From: Novosphingobium arvoryzae
Lineage (GTDB): Bacteria; Pseudomonadota; Alphaproteobacteria; Sphingomonadales; Sphingomonadaceae
NCBI RefSeq assembly: GCF_014652615.1
Contig: NZ_BMZD01000003.1
Location: forward strand, 248,001 to 312,000
DNA: 64,000 bases
Direction of reading: 5' to 3'
The first letter of the stretch is position 1. The number at the start of each line of letters is the position of its first letter. Below, one piece after another: positions 17,860 to 28,107 of this stretch. The translations under genes were made by a program, and so were the position numbers. The notes beneath the pieces were generated by a model. That model worked only from the letters and a program-made list of their open reading frames with translations, made no database searches and was not told the origin of the DNA.

Positions 17860-18093
17860 GGAAAACTCCCGGTATTGATCGGACCCAAAGCGGAATCGCT
17901 GTCGCGCGATTCTCGTTGCAGCCAGCATTGGCGCACGCGGGGTTAACGATTGTCGAAGATCGTGCGCGGCAGAGGGGAAAAGACGCTTTCGATGTGACTT
18001 CAGCAGCTTGGCGGTGACGTCATGCCGCCCGAACTGCTGATTTTCGGGTCTGTTTAACACCGTATTTACCCTTATCGTCCAGTTAACCGCGAC

Positions 18094-20085
18094 ATGAGGT
18101 CGCAACTCTTCCAGAATCCGCACGCGGTGATCCGCGCATGCACGGCGCTGTTCCGGCTGCTGGCGATCGCGCTGGCCGTCCTGTCCTTCGGATCGGTCGC
18201 CGGGGCGCAGACCGTAACCCGCTACACCAACACCACCGACAGCGCGGCGGGCGGGATCAACAGTTCGGCAACCCCGTGCACCAACACGTTCAAGCGCACC
18301 TTTTCGGTGGGGACGAGCTTCACCGTCGCCGACGTCAATGTCGGCGTGCTGGTGGCGCACACCTATCGCGGGGACCTGGCGATGTTTCTGCGCTCACCAG
18401 CAGGTACGCGCATCCAGCTCACCGACAGCGCCACCGCCGGGGCCGCGCAGAACTTCAACGCGCTGTTCGACGACGAGGCGAGCGCCGGCATTCCCACTTA
18501 CACCGCCAATGCCACCGCCACCGCCACCACCAGCGTCCCGCCCTATGCCGCAACCTTCCGCCCGCTCAATGCCCTCAACGCGTTCGACGGGCAGAACGCA
18601 TCGGGCACCTGGACGCTGGAAATCTGCGACCAGTATTCGGGCGATTCGGGCACCTTCTACCAGGCCGATCTCTACCTGACGCAGCCGCCGGCCAGCTATG
18701 CCGACCTGTCGCTGGGCATGACCGCCAGCAATACCGCGCCCTCGGCCGGATCGAACGTGACGTTTACCCTGACGGTCACCAACGCGGCGGCATCGCCCAC
18801 CGCGGCCAGCGGCGTGACGGTTGCGGGCCTGCTGCCGCCGGGCCTGACCTATGTCAGCCACAGCGGAACGGGCACCTACAACAGCGCGACCGGGCTGTGG
18901 TCGGTGGGTTCGCTGACGGCGGGGCAGAGCCGCTCGCTGAGCATCGTCGCAACGGTCAATGTCGGGGCGGGCACCAGCATCGCCTTCGACGCCGAGGTCA
19001 GCGCATCGTCGGTGGTCGATTTCGATTCGACGCCCGGCAACGGCTCCACCACTGAGGACGACGATGCCTCCGTCACGCTGGCCGTGCCGGGCACCCGCAC
19101 CGCCGGTACGCCGCCGATGCTGATCTGCCCGAACGGGTCGAGCCTGTTCGACTGGGACAGCCAGAGCTGGGCGGCCGGGAACACCACGGGCAGCTACAGC
19201 CTAGCCGGGTTCGGCTCGATCGGCTTCACGATCGTCAACCCCGGCCTGTTCCTCAACAACGCCACGTACGGCGGGCAGTCCCCGGCGCTGACCAACGCGA
19301 TCACCGGCGGGCTGGCCGTGCCGCAGATGGCACTGATCCAGCTGGTCGATCTGCCCAGCCGGAACACGGTGGTTACCTCCACCATCGCGCTGGGCAACGT
19401 TGCGGAAGGCGCGCAGTTCACCATTTTCGACGTCGACTTTGCCGCCAACCAGTTTGCGGACAAGGTAACCGTCACCGGCCGCCTGAACGGCGCGACGGTG
19501 TTGCCGACGCTGACCAACGGCATTGCCAACTATGTGATCGGCAATTCCGCCTATGGCGATGCGCTGTCGACGGACACCCAGGCCAACGGCAATGTGGTCG
19601 TTACGTTCGCCGCGCCGATCGACACGATCGTGCTGGAATATGGCGACCATGCGCTGGCACCCGGCGATCCGGGCCAGCAGGGGATCGAGATCCACGACAT
19701 CACCCTGTGCCGCCCCAGCGCCAGCATCAGCGTGACCAAGGTCAGCGCCGTGATCAGCGATCCGGTCAACCTGGCCAGCGCGCCCAAGGCGATCCCCGGT
19801 GGCGTCATGGAATACTGCATCCTAGTCAGCAACACCGGCACGGCGACGCTGACCAACGTGACGGCAACCGATCCGCTGCCGCCCCATGTCACATATGTGC
19901 CCGGCAGCCTGACGTCAGGCCCCAGCTGCGCGGCCGCGACCACCGCCGAGGACGATGACGCGACCGGTGCCGATGAGGGCGATCCCTTCGGAGCCGGAAT
20001 CAGCGGCACCACGATTGGCGCTGCAGCCGCCACGCTGACCGGTGGAGCCAGCTTCGCGATCAAGTTCAGAACCACCATTCAGTAA
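18094..20085 (+). CDS. Exported multidomain surface protein: P-domain-like region plus DUF11-like modules
   Basis: A 663-residue protein. A signal peptide ([18 protein letters not shown], after a 20-residue basic N-region) is followed by a region resembling the proprotein-convertase P domain (about 40-200; [35 protein letters not shown]), a DUF11-like sandwich (about 205-305), an unrecognised beta-rich domain (about 345-545) and a C-terminal DUF11-like module (about 548-663). The last module is clearly related to that of the gene at 21838. It has no anchor motif and ends FRTTIQ. It opens a run of five exported-protein genes and is preceded by a 234-base spacer likely to hold the promoter. Confidence 0.75.
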   Translation: MRSQLFQNPHAVIRACTALFRLLAIALAVLSFGSVAGAQTVTRYTNTTDSAAGGINSSATPCTNTFKRTFSVGTSFTVADVNVGVLVAHTYRGDLAMFLRSPAGTRIQLTDSATAGAAQNFNALFDDEASAGIPTYTANATATATTSVPPYAATFRPLNALNAFDGQNASGTWTLEICDQYSGDSGTFYQADLYLTQPPASYADLSLGMTASNTAPSAGSNVTFTLTVTNAAASPTAASGVTVAGLLPPGLTYVSHSGTGTYNSATGLWSVGSLTAGQSRSLSIVATVNVGAGTSIAFDAEVSASSVVDFDSTPGNGSTTEDDDASVTLAVPGTRTAGTPPMLICPNGSSLFDWDSQSWAAGNTTGSYSLAGFGSIGFTIVNPGLFLNNATYGGQSPALTNAITGGLAVPQMALIQLVDLPSRNTVVTSTIALGNVAEGAQFTIFDVDFAANQFADKVTVTGRLNGATVLPTLTNGIANYVIGNSAYGDALSTDTQANGNVVVTFAAPIDTIVLEYGDHALAPGDPGQQGIEIHDITLCRPSASISVTKVSAVISDPVNLASAPKAIPGGVMEYCILVSNTGTATLTNVTATDPLPPHVTYVPGSLTSGPSCAAATTAEDDDATGADEGDPFGAGISGTTIGAAAATLTGGASFAIKFRTTIQ

Positions 20086-20279
20086 TATATTTCTGATATT
20101 TAGATCATCATTCTCGTATTGATTCGAGCAAGCCGATGCAAAGTTCTGGATATGGCCGAGCGAGCAAATCCGCCGGCGCCTGACGCCCTTCCTTTAATTT
20201 CTTCCGAAACCACCGTTCTTTGAATGATTTCAAGGTGGAATTGGGGGTTCGTTAACCACTTAACCCTATGGGAAACAGC

Positions 20280-21266
20280 ATGAAACAGGGTCACATCACC
20301 ATTCTTCGCCTAACCTCTGCGGTTACCGCCGGGTTTACGTTTGCCATCGTTCCCCAGGCCGCGCAGGCCGCCGGGGTGCTGGCGGGCACTTTGATCGAAA
20401 ATACCGCTTCGGCGACGTACTCGTCCGGCACCGCCAGCGGGTCGGTTTCGTCGAACACCGTCACCGTCAAGGTGGACGAGCTGCTTGACGTCGCCGTCGC
20501 CGGGCTGACGACCACGCCCGTCACGGCGGGATCGACCAGCGTGGTGCTGGAATACTCGATCACCAACACCGGCAACGGTGGTGAGGCCTTCAACGTGACG
20601 GTCGATCCGGCCGTGGCGGGCAACGGGTTTGACGCGGTGGTCCAGACCATCGCCTATGACAGCAACGGCAACGGCACGTACGATGCGGGCGTCGATACCG
20701 TGATCACCAATGGTGGCGCGACGTCGAGCCTGGCGGCCGATGCCTCGCTGAAGGTGTTCGTGATCGTCACGCTGCCCGCCGGGGCCACCGATGGCCAGAG
20801 CAGCCAGGTCCGCCTGACCGCCGACGCGGTAACCGGCACCGGCACGCCCGGCACCGTGTTCACCGGGCAGGGCGAGGGCGGCGGCGACGCCGTGGTTGGC
20901 GCGTCCGGCGCGAGCGACAACGCCACCGACCAGATGATCGCCAGCCTGGCGACAGTCGCGCTGGCCAAGTCGGCTTCGATCGTAGACCCGTTCGGTGGTT
21001 CGCAGCCGGTTCCGGGCGCGGTCATCACTTATACCCTCGTCGCCACGGTGAGCGGCACCGGCCAGGCCGAGGGCCTGCACGTGACCGATATCATCCCGGC
21101 CGGCACGACCTACCAGGTCAGCAGCCTGAAACTCGACGGCGCAAGCCTGACCGACGCGGCCGATGCGGACGCCGGCGTGGCCGGTGCCAGCGGCATCGAC
21201 GTGGATCTGGGCACCGTTGCCGGTGGGACCACCAAGACCGTCAAGTTCGACGTCAAGATCAACTGA
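20280..21266 (+). CDS. Exported DUF11-like surface protein
   Basis: A 328-residue protein with a signal peptide (LTSAVTAGFTFAIVPQAAQA). The mature N-terminus AGVLAGTLIENTASATY is the motif also seen at the start of the 21838 product. The rest is beta-sandwich sequence: an N-terminal module with a Ca-loop-like stretch DSNGNGTYDAGVD, and a C-terminal DUF11-like module (from about 225) ending FDVKIN. ATG at 20280 is preferred over 20268 because GGGAAA lies just before it. Few Lys and many Thr, Ala and Gly fit a surface protein. No enzyme motif is visible. Confidence 0.75.
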   Translation: MKQGHITILRLTSAVTAGFTFAIVPQAAQAAGVLAGTLIENTASATYSSGTASGSVSSNTVTVKVDELLDVAVAGLTTTPVTAGSTSVVLEYSITNTGNGGEAFNVTVDPAVAGNGFDAVVQTIAYDSNGNGTYDAGVDTVITNGGATSSLAADASLKVFVIVTLPAGATDGQSSQVRLTADAVTGTGTPGTVFTGQGEGGGDAVVGASGASDNATDQMIASLATVALAKSASIVDPFGGSQPVPGAVITYTLVATVSGTGQAEGLHVTDIIPAGTTYQVSSLKLDGASLTDAADADAGVAGASGIDVDLGTVAGGTTKTVKFDVKIN

Positions 21267-21277
21267 GGAGCATCGCC

Positions 21278-21766
21278 ATGAAGGCCAACTGGATCGCTTC
21301 GTTCATCGGCATGACCGCATTCGCGGCTTGCGCCCTGACCACCCCGGCCCTGGCCGTGGCCAACCCGCAGCCGGTCGAACTGATCGGCGACGTGAAGGTC
21401 GAGAAAGTCGTGGTCGAGAACGGCAAGGAAACCCGCAGCTGGATCAAGCCGCAGGTCGTCGTGCCGGGCGACCGGCTGACCTTCTCCACGCAGTATCGCA
21501 ACACCAGCACGGACAAGGTCGACAACTTCGTCGTGACCAATCCGATCCCGGCGGGCGTGATGCTCGCTCCGGACGGCGCGGCCACGTTCGACGTGTCGGT
21601 CGACGGCGGCAAGACCTGGGGCAAGCTCGGCGCGCTCCAGGTCGCCGATGGCAAGGGCGGCCAGCGTGCCGCGCTCCATTCCGATGTCACGCACGTCCGC
21701 TGGACGCTGCCGGTGCTGAACCCCGGCACGACCGGGACGCTCACCTACAACGCTATCGTCCGCTGA
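21278..21766 (+). CDS. Small exported single-module DUF11-like protein
   Basis: A 162-residue protein with a signal peptide (MTAFAACALTTPALAVA). The mature part is a single beta-sandwich: VVVPGDRLTFSTQYRNTSTDKVDNFVVTNPIPAGVML is the DUF11 core pattern of an early strand, a thiol-free turn and the conserved NPIP segment. The gene has a strong GAGGAG ribosome site and starts 11 bases after the previous stop, so it is in the same transcript. It could be a minor subunit, chaperone-like partner or cap of the larger surface proteins. Confidence 0.7.
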   Translation: MKANWIASFIGMTAFAACALTTPALAVANPQPVELIGDVKVEKVVVENGKETRSWIKPQVVVPGDRLTFSTQYRNTSTDKVDNFVVTNPIPAGVMLAPDGAATFDVSVDGGKTWGKLGALQVADGKGGQRAALHSDVTHVRWTLPVLNPGTTGTLTYNAIVR

Positions 21767-21784
21767 CCAGCGGTTGAACCGCCG

Positions 21785-21813
21785 CGGCCCCAGGGCGGAA
21801 GGGATCGGGGCCG
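21785..21813 (+). other. Intercistronic hairpin in the DUF11 cluster
   Basis: CGGCCCC at 21785-21791 pairs with GGGGCCG at 21807-21813. It lies between the 162-residue and 358-residue product genes and has no U-run, so it is more likely an mRNA stability or processing element than a terminator. Confidence 0.4.
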
Positions 21814-21837
21814 AAACTGAACTATGGGGACCATGCA

Positions 21838-22914
21838 ATGAATAAGTCAGTGAGACTGCTGGGAGGAGCCGGGGCGATCGCCCTTGTTGCCCTCGGCGCG
21901 AGTCCTGCGCTGGCGTCGGGTACGCTGGCAGGATCTTCCATTACCAATACCGTGACCGTCAACTATCAGGTCGGCGGGATCAGCCAGACCTCGACCGGTG
22001 CGAGCGATACCTTCACGGTTGACCGCAAGGTCGCGTTCGTCGTCGCCGAAAGCGGCGACATGACCACGACGACCGTTTCGCCCGGCCAGGAAGCCGCGGT
22101 GACGACGTTCCAGGTGACCAACCAGTCCAACGCCACGCTCGATTTCGCGCTGGCGGTGGCCCAGGTGGCGACCGGCGGATCGGGCGCCCACACCGGCACC
22201 GACAGCTTCGACACGAGCAACGTCGCGATCTATGTCGATACCAACAACAACGGCGTCTACGATGCCGGCACCGACCAGCAGGTGACCTACCTGGACGAGC
22301 TGGCGCCGGATGCCAGCAAGACGGTGTTCGTGCTGGCCGACATTCCGCTCAGCCTGACCAACGGCGCGTTCTCGGCCCTGACCCTGACCGCGACCGCGCA
22401 TGGCAGCGCCACGGCGTCGAGCGGGACGGTCGGTTCGCTGGATGCCGTGCTGGCCCAGACATCGGGCGCCAACACCTCGGGCATGGACACTGTCTTTGCC
22501 GATGTGGCGGGGGCAACCGACGCGGCCAACGATGGCAAGCATTCGGCCAAGGACGACTTCACCGTCTACACCGCCTCGCTCACCATCACCAAGACCAGCC
22601 GCCTGATCAGCGACCCGGTGAACCTGACCACCAACCCCAAGGCGATCCCGGGTGCAGTCATCGAATACTGCATCATCGTCGCCAATGCGGGCGGCAGCCA
22701 GACCGCGACCGACGTGGCCATCTCTGACCCGTTGCCGGGTGAGGTGACCTACATCACCAGCAGCACCTATCTGAACGGATCGGTGACGGGCGGCGCTTGC
22801 AACGAGGACGGCAGTGCCGGCGGCTCGTTCGCTTCCAACACTGTCAGCGGCACGCTTTCCAGCGTGGCCGGCGGTGAAACCAAGACGCTGCGCTTCCGCG
22901 CAACGATCAACTGA
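21838..22914 (+). CDS. Exported DUF11-like surface protein
   Basis: A 358-residue protein with a signal peptide (LLGGAGAIALVALGASPALA). The mature start SGTLAGSSITNTVTVNY matches that of the 20280 product, and the C-terminal module (LTITKTSRLISDPVNLTTNPKAIPGAVIEYC and onwards) is a close paralogue of the last module of the 18094 product, ending FRATIN. A DTNNNGVYDAGTD stretch looks like a calcium-binding loop. Most of the chain is beta-sandwich sequence rich in Thr, Ala and Ser. It probably belongs to the same surface structure as its neighbours. Confidence 0.75.
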   Translation: MNKSVRLLGGAGAIALVALGASPALASGTLAGSSITNTVTVNYQVGGISQTSTGASDTFTVDRKVAFVVAESGDMTTTTVSPGQEAAVTTFQVTNQSNATLDFALAVAQVATGGSGAHTGTDSFDTSNVAIYVDTNNNGVYDAGTDQQVTYLDELAPDASKTVFVLADIPLSLTNGAFSALTLTATAHGSATASSGTVGSLDAVLAQTSGANTSGMDTVFADVAGATDAANDGKHSAKDDFTVYTASLTITKTSRLISDPVNLTTNPKAIPGAVIEYCIIVANAGGSQTATDVAISDPLPGEVTYITSSTYLNGSVTGGACNEDGSAGGSFASNTVSGTLSSVAGGETKTLRFRATIN

Positions 22915-22920
22915 CGAAAG

Positions 22921-22956
22921 TGGCGGAGCAGGACGGCACAGCCGGCTGCTCCGCCA
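22921..22956 (+). terminator. Strong hairpin before the giant barrel gene (attenuator-like)
   Basis: TGGCGGAGCAG at 22921-22931 is the exact reverse complement of 22946-22956, giving an 11-bp GC-rich stem with a 14-base loop, followed by TTTA. It sits between the 358-residue and 1684-residue product genes. A partial terminator here would lower expression of the large downstream protein relative to the small ones. Confidence 0.5.
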
Positions 22957-22971
22957 TTTACAGACAAAACC

Positions 22972-25900
22972 ATGGTCGCACCCAAATCCATCAGCTCTGT
23001 CATCGCCGCCCTGCTGCTGGCGGTCATGCTGCTGATCGCGCCTGCATCGCAGGTGCGGGCGCAGACCATTACCAACATTGCCGGGGCGAGCTGGTCCGAG
23101 CAGGGCCGCGATTTCTCGGTCCGTTCCAATCCGGTGGCGATCGAACTGGCCCCCGTCGGCGGCGGGACGATCGACACGTTCGTGCCCAAGGGCAATGGCG
23201 GCCAGCAACTGGCCTTCAACCCCTCGCGCTGCGGCGGTGCCACCGTGACCGTCCCCGGCGGACTGGACGGCAACACTGTCGTCGCCTCGCTTGAACAATC
23301 GACCACGCTGAAGATCGGCACCACGCTGTTCTTCCGCCTGGTCGCACCTGCTGCCAACACCAACCCCAATGCCATCGACAGCGTCACCGCGACCCTGACG
23401 ACCGCATCGGGCGACCGTGAACAGCTGCAGGTGTTCGAAACCGCGTCCAACAGCGGTGTGTTCATTGGCGCGATCCCGACGGCCGCGATCCCGCCCAGCC
23501 CGGTGCAGGGCGATTGCCGCTTGAGCGTTTCGCCCGGCGATACGATTTCCATCGAATGCGTGAAGACCGGCAACACTAATGTGCTGGCCACCGCGCAGGT
23601 CGAAGTGCTGGCCGATCCGTTGGGCCTGGTGTTCGATAGCGAAGACGGCCGCCCGGTTGACGGCGCGCGCGTCTCGCTGGTCGATGCCGCCACCGGCGCC
23701 CCGGCTCGCGTGTTCGCGGATGACGGGGTGACCCCCTGGCCGTCGAGCGTCATTTCCGGCCAGCCGATCACGGACGGCGCGGGCAATGTCTGGCCGATGC
23801 TGCCGGGCGAATACCGTTTTCCGCTGGCGCCGCTGGGCCAGTACCGCCTGGTCGTCGCGCCGCCCGCACCCTACAGCGCGCCGTCCGCCACGACGCTGCC
23901 GCAGCTGGCCGGCCTGCGCCGCCCCGATGGCGGTCCGCTGGAACTGTCCGATGCTTCGTGGGGCCGCGCCTTCGCGCTGACGAGCCCGACCCCGGTGCGG
24001 GTCGACATTCCGGTCGATGCGCCGCCGGTCTCGGTCGCGCTGACCAAGTCCGTCTCGCGCCCGCTGGCGCTGCCGGGCGATGTCGTGTTCTACACCGTCA
24101 CCGCCCGCAACCCTGATATCCGCACCAAGCGGGCCGTCACGCTGGTCGATACGCCGTCCGCGCTGCTGCGCCTGCGGGCCGACACGGTGCGCCTTGACGG
24201 CGCTGCTGCGCCGGGCGCGGTCCGGGTCAGCGCCGATGGCCGCGTGTTGACCGTCGCGCTGGGCGACGTTGCCCCCGGCGCGGTGCGGACCGTTACCTAT
24301 GCCATGACCGTGCGCGCCGATGCCCCGGCGGGCCAGGCGCTGAACCGCGCGGTCGCCAGCGATGCGCTGGGGCGCAGCTCGGTCGCCAGCGCGATGCTGC
24401 GGATCGGACAGGACAACCTGGCCGCGCGGATGACGCTGATCGGGCGGATCACCGATGGCGGCTGCGATGCCAGCGCCGAGCCGGTCGGCATCCCCGGTGT
24501 CCGGCTGGTGCTGGAAGACGGCAGCTTCGCGGTGACCGATGCCGATGGCCGCTATCACTTCGACGCCCTGACGCCCGGCACCCATGTCGTGCAGGCGCTC
24601 AGCAACACTCTGCCCAAGGGCGGCGAGTTCGTCGATTGCGCCCGCTCCACCCGCAGCGCGGGCAGCGCCAGCTCGCGCTTCGTGATCGGGCAGGGCGGCA
24701 GCCTGGTCGTGGCCGATTTTTCCGCCACATTGCCTTATAAGCTGGCAGCAAAGCGCTCTGACGAAACGAAAAAACAGGACGAAAAGGCCGCTGCGGCAGA
24801 AGATCGCGCGGCTGCGGGTGGCGATACCGACTGGATGGCGCTGGGCGATGGCCCGACCGAGTTCCTGTTCCCCGCGCTTGACCACAACCCGCGCGCGCCG
24901 GCCGTGCGCGTGGTGGTGCGCCACCGCGCCAACCAGACGGTGGAACTGCTGGTCGATGGCCAGCCGGTCGACAAGGTGGCGTTCGATGGCCTCAAGAAGT
25001 CGCCGCGCGGCTTTGCGGTCAGCGTCTGGCGCTCGATCCCGCTGGAAGGCGACGTTACCCGCCTGACCGCCCGCGTGATCAATGCCGATGGATCGGTTGC
25101 CACCGAACTGCACCGCCCGGTGCATTACGCTGCCAAGCCCGCGCGCGTGGAATGGCTGCCCGCGCAGTCGCGCCTGATCGCCGACGGCACCAGCCGCCCG
25201 GTGCTGGCGCTGCGCATTCTCGACCGCAATGGCCGCCCGGTGCACGATGGCATTTCCGGCGAGTTCAAGCTGAGCGCGCCCTATGAAAGCGCCGAGGCGC
25301 TGGACCTGATGCAGGCGCGCGCGCTGTCGGGGCAGGGCCGGGCCGCGCCGCGCTGGGTGGTGAAGGGTGACAACGGCATCGCGCTGGTTGAACTGGCTCC
25401 CACAATGGTCAGCGGCAAGCTGCACCTCGACTTCACCTTCACCGACGATACCCAGCGCCGCCGCCAGCAGCTGGACGCGTGGGTCGTGCCGGGCGAACAG
25501 CCCTGGACGCTGGTCGGCCTGGCCGAAGGTTCGGTCGGCGCGCGCACCGTGGCGGACAACATGCAGCGCACCGGCCGGTTCGACAGCGACCTGGGCCAGA
25601 ACGCGCGCGTCGCGTTCTATACCAAGGGCCGCGTGCTGGGCCGCTTCCTGCTGACCGCTGCCTATGACAGCGCCAAGCAGCGCGACGACCAGCGCCTGCT
25701 GGGCGCAATCGATCCCAAGGCCTATTACACCGTGTTCGCCGATGGATCGGACCGCCGGTTCGATGCCGCCAGCCGCGAAAAGCTTTACGTCCGCATCGAA
25801 AGCGCCGCGTTCTATGCGCTCTATGGCGATTTCGACACCGGCTTCGACCAGACCCAGCTGGCCCGCTATCAGCGCGCCGCGACCGGGTTCAAGGCCGAAG

Positions 25901-28026
25901 CCAACCTGGGCGGCTTCCACGCGCAGGGCTTTGCCGCGAAGATCGCCTCGACCCATCGCCGGGACGAGATCCAGGGCGGCGGGATCAGTGGCCCCTATCG
26001 CCTCTCCAGCCGCGCGATCATTGCCAACAGCGAACAGGTCAGCATCGAAGTGCGCGATCGGTTCCGCTCCGAAGTGCTGGTCAGCCGCCGCACCCTGTCG
26101 CGCTTCATCGACTATGACCTCGACCTGCTGGCCGGGACCATCACCTTCAAGGAACCGGTGATGAGCCGCGATGAAGCGCTCAACCCGCAGATCATCGTCA
26201 TCGACTACGAACTCGACGAAACGGTGCGTGGGGGAGAGATCAACGCGGGCCTGCGCGCCGACTATACCAGCGCCAACGGCAAGCTGCGGATCGGCGCCAG
26301 CGCGATTACCGATACCGGCGCCAGCGCGGGCAACACCGTGCGCACCAACCTGGGCGCAGTGGATGCGCGGCTGCGTCTCGGCGAAAACACCGAACTGCGC
26401 GCCGAAGCGGGGATGAGCTTTGCCAATGGCGGCAACGCCAGCGCCTGGCTGGTCGAGGCCGAGCACCATGACGGCAAGCTGGACGTGATCGCCTATGCCC
26501 GCTCCGCCGCGGCCGATTTCGGCGTCGGCCAGATGAGCGGCGCGGAACGCGGCCGCCGCAAGATCGGCGTCGATGCCCGCTATCAGGTCAATGAGGCACT
26601 CGCGCTCACCACCAGCAGCTGGCACGACGACAGCCTGACCGACGCCGCCAGCCGCACCGCGGTGCAGCTCGGCACGCTCTATCGCTCCAAGCGCACCGAC
26701 GCGCGGCTGGGCGTGGCGATGATGCGCGATCGGCTTGCCGATGGCACCACCGCCAGTTCCACCGTGCTGGAAGGCGGCGTGACCCAGCGCTTGCTGAACA
26801 ACAAGCTGGAAGTCACCGGATCGACCAGCATCGCGCTCGACAACGCGGAATCGATCGACCTGCCGGAACGTCACCGCCTGACCGCCCGTCTGGCGCTGAC
26901 CAGCGCGGTCAAGCTGGTCGGCAGCTATGAAATCGCCAAGGGCGCGGATCTCGATGCCCGCACCGCGCGCGTCGGGTTCGAACTGATGCCCTGGCACGGC
27001 GCGCGGGTGCTCTCCAGCGTCGGCCAGCAGGCAATCACCGAATATGGCAAGCGCAGCTTCGCCGCCTTCGGCCTCGCGCAGTCGCTTGAGGTGACGAAGA
27101 CCCTGACCATCGATGCCACGCTGGAAAGCAGCAAGACCCTGGGCGGCATTGACGCGGCCCGTCTGGTCAACCCCGCACAACCCGCCAGCAGCGGCGGCGC
27201 GCTGGGCGAAACCGGCACCGTGGCGGAAGACTTCACCGCGATCACGCTGGGCGGTTCGTGGCGCAAGGATCGCTGGACCAGCACCCTGCGCGGCGAATGG
27301 CGCGATGGCCAGCTGGCCGACCGCAAGGGCGTGACGTTCGGCACGATCCGCCAGCTGGGCGAGGGCAGCATGGTCGGTTCGGGCGTGATGTGGACCCGCG
27401 CCAGCACCGCCACCGGCATGAGCAGCGAGATCCTCGACGGGGCCGTCGCCGCCGCCTATCGCCCGGCCAAGTCAGCCCTGGCGTTCCTCGCCAAGGCCGA
27501 GTTCCGCAGCGATGCCGTGACCGGCGCCGTCGCGGGCGAGGCCGGCCCCGCCGGGCGCAGCGCACTGACGGTGAATGGCGATGCGAAATCCCGCCGCGTG
27601 ATCGGTGCGCTTTCGGCCAACTGGTCGCCCAAGGGCACCGTCGATGGCCAGCGCGTCGCTCGCCATGAGCTCGGCCTGTTCGCCGCCGTGCGCCACAACT
27701 TTGACCGCTATCAGGGCTTTGACCTGGCGGGCACGACCCTGATCGGCGGGATCGACGCGCGCCTTGGGCTGGGCGAGCACGTTGAAATCGGCGGGCAGGC
27801 CACCGTTCGCCGCAACCTGTCAGACCACACCACCAGCTTCGCCTTCGGCCCGCAGATCGGGATCAGCCCGACCAGGGACGTGTTGCTGACCGTGGGCTAC
27901 AACATCTCCGGCTTCCGCGACCGCGACTTCTCCGCCGCGCGCAGCACCGACAAGGGCCTGTTCGCGACCCTGCGGATGAAGCTGGATACCGATACGCTGG
28001 GCTTCCTGGGGCTGGGCCGCCGCTGA
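22972..28026 (+). CDS. Giant modular outer-membrane protein: DUF11 and SdrD-B-like modules plus C-terminal barrel
   Basis: A 1684-residue protein with signal peptide (ALLLAVMLLIAPASQVRAQ). Visible order: an N-terminal beta region (about 32-340), a DUF11-like module (about 350-480), an SdrD-B/carboxypeptidase-regulatory-like module (about 483-585; VTDADGRYHFDALTPGTHVVQA), a charged linker (about 597-620), an Ig-like module (about 640-720), then a conserved-looking junction (SGPYRLSSRAIIANSEQV, DYDLDLLAGTITFKEPV, about 1005-1065) and about 600 residues of alternating amphipathic strands ending GLGRR. The last part reads as an outer-membrane barrel, though it lacks a terminal aromatic residue. 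Role unknown; transport, anchoring or assembly of the small DUF11 proteins is plausible. Confidence 0.75.
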   Translation: MVAPKSISSVIAALLLAVMLLIAPASQVRAQTITNIAGASWSEQGRDFSVRSNPVAIELAPVGGGTIDTFVPKGNGGQQLAFNPSRCGGATVTVPGGLDGNTVVASLEQSTTLKIGTTLFFRLVAPAANTNPNAIDSVTATLTTASGDREQLQVFETASNSGVFIGAIPTAAIPPSPVQGDCRLSVSPGDTISIECVKTGNTNVLATAQVEVLADPLGLVFDSEDGRPVDGARVSLVDAATGAPARVFADDGVTPWPSSVISGQPITDGAGNVWPMLPGEYRFPLAPLGQYRLVVAPPAPYSAPSATTLPQLAGLRRPDGGPLELSDASWGRAFALTSPTPVRVDIPVDAPPVSVALTKSVSRPLALPGDVVFYTVTARNPDIRTKRAVTLVDTPSALLRLRADTVRLDGAAAPGAVRVSADGRVLTVALGDVAPGAVRTVTYAMTVRADAPAGQALNRAVASDALGRSSVASAMLRIGQDNLAARMTLIGRITDGGCDASAEPVGIPGVRLVLEDGSFAVTDADGRYHFDALTPGTHVVQALSNTLPKGGEFVDCARSTRSAGSASSRFVIGQGGSLVVADFSATLPYKLAAKRSDETKKQDEKAAAAEDRAAAGGDTDWMALGDGPTEFLFPALDHNPRAPAVRVVVRHRANQTVELLVDGQPVDKVAFDGLKKSPRGFAVSVWRSIPLEGDVTRLTARVINADGSVATELHRPVHYAAKPARVEWLPAQSRLIADGTSRPVLALRILDRNGRPVHDGISGEFKLSAPYESAEALDLMQARALSGQGRAAPRWVVKGDNGIALVELAPTMVSGKLHLDFTFTDDTQRRRQQLDAWVVPGEQPWTLVGLAEGSVGARTVADNMQRTGRFDSDLGQNARVAFYTKGRVLGRFLLTAAYDSAKQRDDQRLLGAIDPKAYYTVFADGSDRRFDAASREKLYVRIESAAFYALYGDFDTGFDQTQLARYQRAATGFKAEANLGGFHAQGFAAKIASTHRRDEIQGGGISGPYRLSSRAIIANSEQVSIEVRDRFRSEVLVSRRTLSRFIDYDLDLLAGTITFKEPVMSRDEALNPQIIVIDYELDETVRGGEINAGLRADYTSANGKLRIGASAITDTGASAGNTVRTNLGAVDARLRLGENTELRAEAGMSFANGGNASAWLVEAEHHDGKLDVIAYARSAAADFGVGQMSGAERGRRKIGVDARYQVNEALALTTSSWHDDSLTDAASRTAVQLGTLYRSKRTDARLGVAMMRDRLADGTTASSTVLEGGVTQRLLNNKLEVTGSTSIALDNAESIDLPERHRLTARLALTSAVKLVGSYEIAKGADLDARTARVGFELMPWHGARVLSSVGQQAITEYGKRSFAAFGLAQSLEVTKTLTIDATLESSKTLGGIDAARLVNPAQPASSGGALGETGTVAEDFTAITLGGSWRKDRWTSTLRGEWRDGQLADRKGVTFGTIRQLGEGSMVGSGVMWTRASTATGMSSEILDGAVAAAYRPAKSALAFLAKAEFRSDAVTGAVAGEAGPAGRSALTVNGDAKSRRVIGALSANWSPKGTVDGQRVARHELGLFAAVRHNFDRYQGFDLAGTTLIGGIDARLGLGEHVEIGGQATVRRNLSDHTTSFAFGPQIGISPTRDVLLTVGYNISGFRDRDFSAARSTDKGLFATLRMKLDTDTLGFLGLGRR

Positions 28027-28107
28027 GCCGCAACCGGCTGATCCCGATTGCCTATCCACCGTCATGGCCTTAGCCTTGGCCGTAGAGGCAATCAGAGGAG
28101 AACCGTG

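Noticed and set aside
21847..27180. A 1777-codon open frame on the minus strand across the DUF11 genes
   Set aside because: It mirrors high-GC plus-strand genes whose products have signal peptides and recognisable modules; the antisense translation is low-complexity with no domain.
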